This document shows, piece after piece, positions 57,014 through 64,000 of a DNA stretch of 64,000 bases. Source of the stretch: Thalassobaculum sp. OXR-137. GTDB taxonomy: Bacteria; Pseudomonadota; Alphaproteobacteria; Thalassobaculales; Thalassobaculaceae. Where the stretch lies: contig NZ_CP139715.1 in the NCBI RefSeq assembly GCF_034377285.1, forward strand, positions 620,001 through 684,000, written 5' to 3'. Each line of letters begins with the position of its first letter. Position 1 is the stretch's first letter. The notes under the pieces were generated by a model. It did not search any database and was not told where the DNA came from. It saw nothing but the letters and a program-made list of their open reading frames with translations. A program made the translations under genes and the position numbers.

Positions 57014-59413
57014 ATGAAGTTCACCCTGTCCTGGCTGAAGGATCATCTGGACACCGACGCGTCGCTCCAGGAGATCACCGACCGGCTCACCATGCTCGGC
57101 CTCGAGCTGGAGGAGGTGGAGGACCGCGCCGCCGCCTTCTCCGCGTTCCGCGTCGCCCATGTTGTGGAAGCGGTGCAGCACCCGAATGCCGACCGCCTGC
57201 GGGTCTGCAAGGTCGACGCCGGCGACGGCATCGTCCAGGTAGTCTGCGGCGCGCCGAACGCCCGCACCGGCATGAAGGGCGTCTTCGCCCCGCCGGGCAG
57301 CTATGTGCCGGGCACCGATCTGCTGCTGAAGCCGGGCAAGATCCGCGGCGAGGACAGCAACGGCATGCTGCTGTCGGAGCGCGAGCTCGGCCTGAGCGAC
57401 AATCACGACGGCATCATCGACCTGCCGGACGACGCGCCGGTCGGCCAGGCCTATGCCGCCTATGCCGGGCTGGACGATCCGATCATCGACATCGCCATCA
57501 CTCCGGACCGGGCCGACTGCCTGGGCGTGCGCGGCATCGCCCGCGATCTCGCCGCCTCCGGCATCGGCACCCTGAAGCCGCTCGACACCTCGCCGGTCAA
57601 GGGCACGTTCGCCAGCCCGCTGCGCTTCGACGTCGACCTGCCGGCCGACCAGGCGCATCTGTGCCCGGCGGTCAGCGGCCGCTATTTCCGCGGCGTGAAG
57701 AACGGCCCGGCCCCGGCCTGGATGCAGGACCGCCTGCGCGCCGTCGGTCTGCGCCCGATCTCCGCCCTGGTCGACATCACCAACTACATGATGCTCGATC
57801 TGGGCCGCCCGCTGCACGCCTATGACGCCAAGAAGCTGCACGGCAACCCGACGATCCGGCTGGCCAAGGACGGCGAAAAATACCTCGCGCTGAACGGCAA
57901 GGAATACACCTTCGAGGCCGGCATGCTGGTGATCGGCGATGCGAACGGCGTCGACGATCTGGCCGGCATCATGGGCGGCGAGCGCACCGGCGTGGATGGC
58001 GCAACGACGGACATGTTCCTGGAGATCGCGATCTTCGACGAGACCTCGGTCGCCGCCACCGGGCGCAAGCTCGGCGTGCTGTCCGACGCCCGCTACCGGT
58101 TCGAGCGCGGCCTCGACCAGACCGGCCCCTGGTGGGGGGCGGAGGTTGCCGCCCGCATGGTGCTGGAGATCTGCGGCGGCGAGGTCAGCGAGACCGTCCG
58201 CAGCGGCGAGGGCCGCGACTGGCGCCGCAAGCTGCCCCTGCGCCATTCCCGCATCGCTGGTCTGTGCGGTGTCGAGGTGCCGGAGGAGGAGGCCAAGCGC
58301 ATCCTCACCACCCTCGGCTTCGAGGTCGAGGGGGCGGGCGAGACCATGAGCGTCACCCCGCCGCCGTGGCGCGGCGACGTGGAGGGCGAGGCCGACCTGG
58401 TGGAAGAGGTCGTCCGGGTCTACGGCTACGACAGGATCGCGCCGGTTTCCATGGAGCGGACCAGCGTGGTCGGCCAGCCGGCCCTGACCGCCGAGCAGAA
58501 CCGCCGCCGCCTCGCCAAGCGGGCGCTGGCCGGGCGGGGGATGATGGAGGCGGTGACCTTTTCCTTCCTGCCGGCCAAGCATGCCGAGCTGTTCGGCGGC
58601 GGCGCTTCGGCCCTGCGGCTGGTCAACCCGATCAGCGCGGATCTGGACGTGATGCGGCCGTCGATCCTGCCGAACCTGCTGGCCGCCGCCGCGCGCAACG
58701 CCAATGTCGGCTATCCGGACATCGCGATGTTCGAGGTCGGCCCGGAATACGCGGGCGACCGGCCGGAGGACCAGTCCCAGGCCGCCGTCGGCCTGCGGGT
58801 CGGCCGCACCGGTCCGCGCGACTGGCGCAAGGCCGACCGGGCGGTGGACGCGTTCGACGCCAAGGCCGACGTGCTCGACCTGCTGGAAATGCTGGAGGCG
58901 CCGGTGGCCAACCTTCAGGTCTCCACCGACGCGCCGGACTGGTACCACCCGGGCCGCTCCGGCTGCCTGCGGCTGGGCCCGAAGGTCATGGCCCGGTTCG
59001 GCGAGCTGCACCCGCGCATCCTGGAAGCGTTCGACCTGAAGGGTCCGGCGGTGGCGTTCGAGGTCCTGCTGGACAACGTGCCCATGCCGAAGCGCAAGGG
59101 GCCGCAGCGCCCGCTGCTGGAGCGCATCCCGTTCCAGCCGGTGGCCCGCGACTTCGCCTTCGTGGTGGCGGCGGACGTGGCGGCGGACAAGATCGCCCGG
59201 GCGGCGGCCGGCGCCGACAAGGCGCTGATCGACGGTGTGCACGTGTTCGACCAGTACACCGGTCCGGGCCTTGCCGAGGGGACCAAGTCGATCGCGGTGG
59301 AGGTCATCCTGCAACCGCGCGACGCCACCCTCACCGACGAGCAGATCGAGGCGGTCTCCGCCAAGATCGTCGCCAATGTGGAGAAGCAGACCGGCGGCGT
59401 GCTGCGGGGCTGA
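57014..59413 (+). CDS. pheT: Phenylalanyl-tRNA synthetase beta subunit
   Basis: A 799-residue subunit with the N-terminal tRNA-binding domain (VEAVQHPNADRLRVCKVDAGDG), the B3/B4 editing domain, the B5 domain and the FDX-ACB domain at the C-terminus (FDQYTGPGLAEGTKSIAVEV). It forms an alpha2-beta2 enzyme with PheS. A large open frame on the opposite strand is a shadow. Confidence 0.97.
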   Translation: MKFTLSWLKDHLDTDASLQEITDRLTMLGLELEEVEDRAAAFSAFRVAHVVEAVQHPNADRLRVCKVDAGDGIVQVVCGAPNARTGMKGVFAPPGSYVPGTDLLLKPGKIRGEDSNGMLLSERELGLSDNHDGIIDLPDDAPVGQAYAAYAGLDDPIIDIAITPDRADCLGVRGIARDLAASGIGTLKPLDTSPVKGTFASPLRFDVDLPADQAHLCPAVSGRYFRGVKNGPAPAWMQDRLRAVGLRPISALVDITNYMMLDLGRPLHAYDAKKLHGNPTIRLAKDGEKYLALNGKEYTFEAGMLVIGDANGVDDLAGIMGGERTGVDGATTDMFLEIAIFDETSVAATGRKLGVLSDARYRFERGLDQTGPWWGAEVAARMVLEICGGEVSETVRSGEGRDWRRKLPLRHSRIAGLCGVEVPEEEAKRILTTLGFEVEGAGETMSVTPPPWRGDVEGEADLVEEVVRVYGYDRIAPVSMERTSVVGQPALTAEQNRRRLAKRALAGRGMMEAVTFSFLPAKHAELFGGGASALRLVNPISADLDVMRPSILPNLLAAAARNANVGYPDIAMFEVGPEYAGDRPEDQSQAAVGLRVGRTGPRDWRKADRAVDAFDAKADVLDLLEMLEAPVANLQVSTDAPDWYHPGRSGCLRLGPKVMARFGELHPRILEAFDLKGPAVAFEVLLDNVPMPKRKGPQRPLLERIPFQPVARDFAFVVAADVAADKIARAAAGADKALIDGVHVFDQYTGPGLAEGTKSIAVEVILQPRDATLTDEQIEAVSAKIVANVEKQTGGVLRG

Positions 59414-59425
59414 CCGGCCCCGCCT

Positions 59426-60958
59426 TCATGCCTCCGCCCGGCGGTACTTCACCATGAAGACGAACGGGATGATGGCGAAGCAGGTGGCGGCGTAGAGGTA
59501 GAAGGCGTTGATGTAGCCCAGCATCGTCGCCTGCCGCCGCATCTCCGCCCCCAGCCCGGCCAGCGACCGGGTGCTGTCGGTCGGCCAGTCGCCGCGCAGG
59601 CCGAACAGGCTGTTGGCCTCGGCGAAGATCGACACGAAGGGCACCAGCTCCGTGTAGCCGGCCGCCGTGGTGCGGATGACCAAGGCGATGGACACCGAGA
59701 TGAAGATCGACGAGCCGACATTCCGGATCAGGTGATAGATCGCCGTCGCCTCGTTCATGAACGCCTTGTCCAGGGTCCGGAACGTGATCAGGGTGATCGG
59801 GACCCAGATGAACCCGACCCCGAATCCGGCCAGCAGGCTGGTCCAGGCGAGTGCGAAGGGCGACAGGTTGATGTCGAACCCGCCCATATAGGCGGCGGCC
59901 ACCCCCTGCAGCACGAAGCCGATGGTCAGGAGCAGGCGCGGATCGAACAGCCGGTTGATGAAGGCCATCACCACCGAGGCGACCAGGGTGCCGAGGCCGC
60001 GCAGGGCCATGAACACGCCGATCTCCGCCTCCGGATAGCCCTGGATGTTCGCCATCATCGGCGGAAACAGCACCATCGGCGTCCACAGCACCATGCCGAA
60101 CAGGAACATGATCGTGCAGCCGATCGCGTAGTTCCGGTCGCGGAACATGGCGAGGTTGAGGAACGGTTTCTCCGCCGTCGCCACATGGGCCAGGAACAGA
60201 TAGAAGGCCAGCGCCGCGACGATCGCCTCGATCATGATCTCCGGCGATTCGAACCAATCGAGCCGCTGTCCCCGGTCCAGCATGAACTGGAACGAGGCGA
60301 TGGCGACGGAGAGGGTGAGGAAGCCGAACCAGTCGAGCCGCATGGCGTTCGACCGTCGCCGGTCCTGGATCACCACCGTGATCGCGGTGATGGCGATCAG
60401 CCCGAACGGCACCAGCAGGAAGAACACCCAGCGCCAGCCGAGCTCCTCGGCCAGGAAGCCGCCGACCGTCGGGCCGATGATCGGGCCGAACACCACGCCC
60501 ATGGAGAACACCGCCGTAGCGGTGCCGTGCTGGTGGCGCGGGAAGGTGTCGAGGATCGTCGCCTGGGCCAGCGGCACCAGCGGCGCGCCGAAGCCGCCCT
60601 GCAGGATGCGATACAGCACCAGCTCCTCCAGGCTCTGCGACACCCCGCACAGGAAGGAGGCGGCGGTGAAGCCGACGGCGCACCAGAACATCAGCGAGCG
60701 CCGGCTGAACCGCGAGGCGAGCCAGCCCGAGGCCGGGGTCATCACCGCCGTGGCGACGATGTTGAAGGTGACGACCAGGGCGATCTGGTCGGTGGTGGCG
60801 GCGAAGGTGCCCTGCATCTTCGGCAAGGCCACGTTCGCGATCATCACCGTCATCGTGTAGAGCATCGTCACGAAGGTGAGCGATATCAGGATGACGGCGC
60901 GCTGCGCGAAACTGGTCTCGCCGCCGGAAGGCAGCTCGGATGGGACGGCGATCGCCAT
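59426..60958 (-). CDS. EmrB/QacA-family MFS exporter (DHA2), orphan of its EmrA
   Basis: A roughly 510-residue 14-helix exporter. MTPASGWLASRFSRRSLMFWCAV is motif A-like and VFGPIIGPTVGGFLAEELGWRWVFFLLVPFG is motif C-like. The start is uncertain: an ATG at 60958 (MAIAV) or a GTG at 60970, close behind GGGAGGAGG. No adaptor gene is adjacent; a lone EmrA lies 8 kb away, coded on the other strand. Divergent from the cyclophilin gene. Confidence 0.87.
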   Translation of the reverse strand: MAIAVPSELPSGGETSFAQRAVILISLTFVTMLYTMTVMIANVALPKMQGTFAATTDQIALVVTFNIVATAVMTPASGWLASRFSRRSLMFWCAVGFTAASFLCGVSQSLEELVLYRILQGGFGAPLVPLAQATILDTFPRHQHGTATAVFSMGVVFGPIIGPTVGGFLAEELGWRWVFFLLVPFGLIAITAITVVIQDRRRSNAMRLDWFGFLTLSVAIASFQFMLDRGQRLDWFESPEIMIEAIVAALAFYLFLAHVATAEKPFLNLAMFRDRNYAIGCTIMFLFGMVLWTPMVLFPPMMANIQGYPEAEIGVFMALRGLGTLVASVVMAFINRLFDPRLLLTIGFVLQGVAAAYMGGFDINLSPFALAWTSLLAGFGVGFIWVPITLITFRTLDKAFMNEATAIYHLIRNVGSSIFISVSIALVIRTTAAGYTELVPFVSIFAEANSLFGLRGDWPTDSTRSLAGLGAEMRRQATMLGYINAFYLYAATCFAIIPFVFMVKYRRAEA

Positions 60959-61150
60959 GCGTCCGTGCACCCTCCTCCCTTGTTCGGTCTTCTTTTGACG
61001 TTTTCACCATCATCGCACGTCCGGCGGCGGGCCGTTACCCGTTGAAAATCGGCGATGGCGGCAGCAACGCTTGCCTGCGCGGCCCGCTCCGGTAAGGTGC
61101 GAACCCCGTGGGGGGATGACCCGATCACCCTAAAGCCGAAGGAGACGTCG

Positions 61151-61684
61151 ATGCGCCGCCTGGCGTTCGCCGCAAGCATTATCGGAGCGATCATGACGAC
61201 CGACACCAATGGGGCGGCCGCCGCCGATCCTGAAAACACGCTGATCATGGAGTTGAAGGACGGCACCGTGGTCATCGACCTGCGCCCGGACCTGGCGCCG
61301 AACCATGTCGAGCGGATCAAGGAGCTCACGCGGGAGGGCTTCTATGACGGGGTCGTGTTCCACCGCGTGATCGAAGGCTTCATGGCCCAGACGGGCGACC
61401 CGACCGGCACCGGCCGGGGCGGCTCCGACAAGGACGACCTGCGCGCCGAGTTCACCAACACCAATTTCGGCCGCGGCACCATCGGCATGGCCCGCACCCA
61501 GGCGCCGCACAGCGCCAACAGCCAGTTCTTCATCTGCTTCAACGACTGCTCGTTCCTGAACGGCCAGTACACCGTGTGGGGCCAGGTGACCGACGGCATG
61601 GAGCATGTGGACGCCATCGCCCGCGGCGAGCCGCCGCGCAATCCGGACAGCATCGTCTCGATGAAGGTCCAGGCGGACCAGTAA
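61151..61684 (+). CDS. Secreted cyclophilin-type peptidyl-prolyl isomerase
   Basis: A 177-residue isomerase. A signal-like N-terminus (MRRLAFAASIIGAIMTTDTNGAAAA) is followed by the cyclophilin core: YDGVVFHRVIEGFMAQTGDPTGTG, MARTQAPHSANSQFFICFND and LNGQYTVWGQVTDGM. Arg and Phe of FHRV and the SQFFI segment form the active site. The ATG at 61151 is preceded by AAGGAG. It assists folding in the periplasm. Confidence 0.9.
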   Translation: MRRLAFAASIIGAIMTTDTNGAAAADPENTLIMELKDGTVVIDLRPDLAPNHVERIKELTREGFYDGVVFHRVIEGFMAQTGDPTGTGRGGSDKDDLRAEFTNTNFGRGTIGMARTQAPHSANSQFFICFNDCSFLNGQYTVWGQVTDGMEHVDAIARGEPPRNPDSIVSMKVQADQ

Positions 61685-61692
61685 AGAACACC

Positions 61693-61751
61693 GACCTCGC
61701 CCTGAGCAGCTCCGGATCCCATCCGGGGCGTGTCGAAGGGCGAGGTCTTTT
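61693..61751 (+). terminator. Terminator after the cyclophilin gene
   Basis: GACCTCGCCCT (61693-61703) pairs with AGGGCGAGGTC (61737-61747), then TTTT. The long interior carries another small hairpin (TCCGGATCCCATCCGGGG), so the fold may be branched. Confidence 0.7.
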
Positions 61752-61766
61752 CTGTTTCCCCTCCCT

Positions 61767-61843
61767 CGTCATCCCGATGCACATCGGGATCTGCGGTGCT
61801 CAACCGCCGGACTATTGGTCCTGACTTTCGTCAGGACGACGGG
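61767..61843. repeat. Two-hairpin palindromic repeat, intact copy
   Basis: Hairpin 1 is ATCCCGAT-GCAC-ATCGGGAT. Hairpin 2 is GTCCTGA...TCAGGAC within GGTCCTGACTTTCGTCAGGAC, followed by GACGGG. This is the uninterrupted version of the repeat at 24113, where the IS110 element lies inside hairpin 2. Confidence 0.8.
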
Positions 61844-61883
61844 ATAGGCTGGTTGGACGTGATCCACACAGCGGAGACCGACC

Positions 61884-62894
61884 ATGACCACCCTGATCGC
61901 CGGCGGATGCGGCTTCATCGGCCTCGCGGTGGCCGAGCGCTACCTGGAGGACGGCCAGCAGGTCGTGCTGTTCGACCGCAACGCCCTGCACCCGGTGGCC
62001 AAGGCCCGCCTCGACGCCCTGCCCGGCAGCTACACCCTGGTCCAGGGCGACATCCGCCAGGCCGAGCCCGTCGCCCAGGCGATCGGCGATCACAAGGTCA
62101 CCCAGGTGTTCTACGGCGCCGCCGTCACCTCCGGTCCGGACCGGGAGCGCGAGGCGCCGGAAAGCGTGATCGAGGTCAACCTGGTCGGCCTCGCCCACGC
62201 CCTCAAGGCGGCGTGGAAGGCCGGCGCGACCCGGCTGATCAACATCTCCTCGGGCGCGGCCTACGGCACCGGCGCCTTCGGCGAGACCGGCTGGGACGGC
62301 CCGCTGGACGAGTACGGCACCCGCGAGGAGCCGTTCAAGATCTACGGCATGACCAAATACGGCTCCGAACGGCTGGTGCGCCGCTACGCAGAGCTGACAG
62401 ACCTGGATACCCGCTCGGTCCGGCTGTCCACGATCTACGGCGCCTGGGAGATCGACAGCGGCGCCCGCGATACCTTGTCGGCGCCGATGCAGGCCGCCCT
62501 GCTCGCCCGCTCCGGCGGCACCGCGATCCTCGCCCGGCGCGACAGCCTCGACTGGACCTATTCCCGTCATGTGGCCGGCGCCCTGCAGGCGCTGATGGCG
62601 GCCCCGACCGAAACGCTGAAAAGCGACCTGTTCAACGTCACCTCGGCCAAGCCGGTCAGCGTGCTGGACATGTGCGCCGAGCTGGCCACGGCCTTCCCGG
62701 ACTTCTCCTACCGCCTGGCCGAGCCGGGCGAGGAGCCGACGATCAATCTCTGGTCCGACCAGGACCGCTTTCCCATGAAGCCGGACCGGCTGGCCGACGA
62801 GGCCGGGCACCGGCTGCCGGACGACCTGGCCGCCACCATGGCCGACTTCATCGGCTGGATCCGCGACCATGGCAGTTTCTGGGACCGAAGCTGA
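61884..62894 (+). CDS. NAD-dependent epimerase/dehydratase family protein
   Basis: A 336-residue extended SDR. The cofactor loop is TLIAGGCGFIGLAVAERYL. The catalytic Ser and Tyr-x-x-x-Lys occur in NISSGAAYG and KIYGMTKYGSERL. An Asp after strand 2 (VLFDRN) favours NAD. The family covers sugar-nucleotide epimerases; the substrate is unknown. The stop lies 26 nt inside the next gene, in another frame. Confidence 0.85.
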   Translation: MTTLIAGGCGFIGLAVAERYLEDGQQVVLFDRNALHPVAKARLDALPGSYTLVQGDIRQAEPVAQAIGDHKVTQVFYGAAVTSGPDREREAPESVIEVNLVGLAHALKAAWKAGATRLINISSGAAYGTGAFGETGWDGPLDEYGTREEPFKIYGMTKYGSERLVRRYAELTDLDTRSVRLSTIYGAWEIDSGARDTLSAPMQAALLARSGGTAILARRDSLDWTYSRHVAGALQALMAAPTETLKSDLFNVTSAKPVSVLDMCAELATAFPDFSYRLAEPGEEPTINLWSDQDRFPMKPDRLADEAGHRLPDDLAATMADFIGWIRDHGSFWDRS

Positions 62895-63774
62895 CGCCGA
62901 GCGCCGGCGCGGGCGGCTCGTCGGCTTCGGCCTTGCCCTGGCGGCGACGGTCGGGCTCGGCCTGGCCATCGCGGTCGCCCGCATCGCCTTCGAGGGCGGC
63001 ACCAACGGCCAGTCGGTGGCCCTGGTGCGGGCCTGGTTCGTCGTCGCCCTGGTCGGCACCTGGTGCCTAGCCTCGGGCCGGTCGCTGAAGGTCGACCGGC
63101 TGACCTGGCTGAACTGTCTCGGGCTCGGGCTGCTGCTGGCCCACATGTTCTTCGGCAATATCGGCGCGGTGCAGTTCATCCCGGTCGGCGTCGCCGCCCT
63201 GCTGTTCTTCGTCTACCCGCCCCTGGTGAGCGTCTTCACCGCCCTGCTCGACCGCCGCTGGCCGGGAGGGTTGCGGCTCGCCGCCTTCCTGACCGCCTTC
63301 GCCGGTCTGGCGATCATGCTGGGCGAAGGTCTGCACCAGCTCGATCCCCGCGGCGTGCTGCTCGGCCTGTCGGCCGGCATCGCCTGCGCCATCAACGTCA
63401 CCTGGATCGGCCGGGCGATGCGCGGGCGGGATTCCCTGGTGATCATGTTCCACATGGCCCTGGTGGCGGCGGTGGTGCTGAGCGTCATCGTACCGTCGAC
63501 CACCGGGCTGACGGCACCGCTGACCACCGCCGGCTGGCTCGGCGCCCTGGGGGTGATCCTGCTCCAGGGCTGTTCGATCCCGCTCTATTTCGCCTCGATC
63601 CAGAAGATCGGAGCCGAGACCAGCTCCATTCTGAACAACCTGCAGCCGGTGACCTCGATCCTCGCCGCCTACCTGATGTTCGGCGAGGCCCTGACCGCGG
63701 CCCAGGGGCTGGGCGCGGTGCTGGTGCTCGGCGGGATCGTGGCGATGCAGCTCTCGGGCCGGTTTCGGCGTTAG
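62869..63774 (+). CDS. EamA/DMT-family transporter
   Basis: A 301-residue, ten-helix drug/metabolite transporter with two EamA repeats (ALVRAWFVVALVGTWCL...FFGNIGAVQFIPVGVAALLFFVYPPLV, and SIQKIGAETSSILNNLQPVTSILAAYLMFGEAL). These export amino acids or metabolites; the substrate is unknown. It overlaps the epimerase by 26 nt, suggesting coupled expression. The stop overlaps the stop of the next gene as TTAG. Confidence 0.87.
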   Translation: MAVSGTEADAERRRGRLVGFGLALAATVGLGLAIAVARIAFEGGTNGQSVALVRAWFVVALVGTWCLASGRSLKVDRLTWLNCLGLGLLLAHMFFGNIGAVQFIPVGVAALLFFVYPPLVSVFTALLDRRWPGGLRLAAFLTAFAGLAIMLGEGLHQLDPRGVLLGLSAGIACAINVTWIGRAMRGRDSLVIMFHMALVAAVVLSVIVPSTTGLTAPLTTAGWLGALGVILLQGCSIPLYFASIQKIGAETSSILNNLQPVTSILAAYLMFGEALTAAQGLGAVLVLGGIVAMQLSGRFRR

Positions 63775-64000
63775 AGCAGCTCCATGGTCGGTATCCGCGG
63801 CTCGAAGTTCAGGGTGGCGACCACCCCGGCCGGGCCGGAGCGCAGGTCGAGCGCGCTCTCCAGTTCCATGCACACGATTTCGGCGATCTTCATACCCAGC
63901 CCGGCAGGGGCCGGATCGAGGTCCGGGGGCAGGCCGATCCCGTCGTCGGAACACCTCAGACACGCCGTGCCCGCCTCCGTCAGCCGCAGGCTGATCGTAA
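63771..64000 (-). CDS. Sensor histidine kinase, C-terminal ATPase domain (5' end outside window)
   Basis: The minus-strand frame reads VSLRL-type strand, CLRCSDDGIGLPPDLDPAP (G1 box, DDGIG), GLGMKIAEIVCMELESALDL (G2-like) and ends PTMELL-stop. This is the HATPase_c end of a HWE/HisKA_2-type kinase; the sensor part lies outside the window. Confidence 0.75.
   Translation of the reverse strand, partial: TISLRLTEAGTACLRCSDDGIGLPPDLDPAPAGLGMKIAEIVCMELESALDLRSGPAGVVATLNFEPRIPTMELL

Noticed and set aside
55958-59314. A 1118-codon open frame on the minus strand opposite pheS and pheT
   Set aside because: It is a mirror of high-GC codon use in two well-supported genes; the product is low-complexity with no family motifs.

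Overview
The window is chromosomal DNA from a high-GC alphaproteobacterium, most likely a free-living, probably marine or salt-exposed relative of the Rhodospirillales. The evidence is the strong G/C third-position bias, the mutY-DUF721-dsbA-smc gene order, an atpI-a-c-b'-b operon with both b-type subunits, and the sets of osmolyte and organic-acid genes. The lineage call is inference from gene content. No rRNA, tRNA or CRISPR array was seen.

Layout. 1-7.2 kb: end of a membrane-anchored cytochrome c, a HisN-type phosphatase and a yejABEF oligopeptide-type ABC importer. 7.2-13.1 kb: mutY, a DUF721 protein, a DsbA-family thiol oxidoreductase and smc. 13.2-16 kb: F1Fo ATP synthase Fo operon with a clear promoter and terminator. 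16-24 kb: a tricarballylate-dehydrogenase-like flavoprotein with a GntR regulator, a ModE-modABC molybdate module with a candidate Mo-box, and a CaiB-type CoA-transferase with a GST. 24.1-25.3 kb: an IS110-family element sitting inside a palindromic repeat. 25.4-30.7 kb: a periplasmic 5'-nucleotidase, an intradiol dioxygenase and an exbB-exbD-exbD-tonB operon.

31-38.6 kb is a glycine betaine region. A fused glycine/sarcosine plus dimethylglycine methyltransferase makes betaine from glycine, and metK next to it supplies S-adenosylmethionine. betB and betC (choline sulfatase), reading toward it, would feed the choline route. Between the two arms lies a roughly 1.1 kb tandem array that carries three decayed copies of a betB-like 3' end.

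39-64 kb: a sugar lactonase/SDR pair, a TetR-EmrAB efflux module with a palindromic operator, an aldolase-family gene, assimilatory sulfur genes (cysH, ferredoxin-NADP reductase, cysE), a Baeyer-Villiger-type monooxygenase, a MarR-EmrA pair, a phosphodiesterase and a ChaN-like protein, rpmI-rplT and pheST, an EmrB pump without its EmrA, a secreted cyclophilin, an epimerase, an EamA transporter and the end of a sensor kinase.

The strongest unexpected signal is in the IS110 element. Its 5' noncoding end can fold into the architecture of a bridge RNA. The candidate target loop carries sequence matching both halves of the actual insertion site, and the candidate donor loop matches one element end. 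The empty target can be reconstructed from a second, uninterrupted copy of the same repeat at 61.8 kb.
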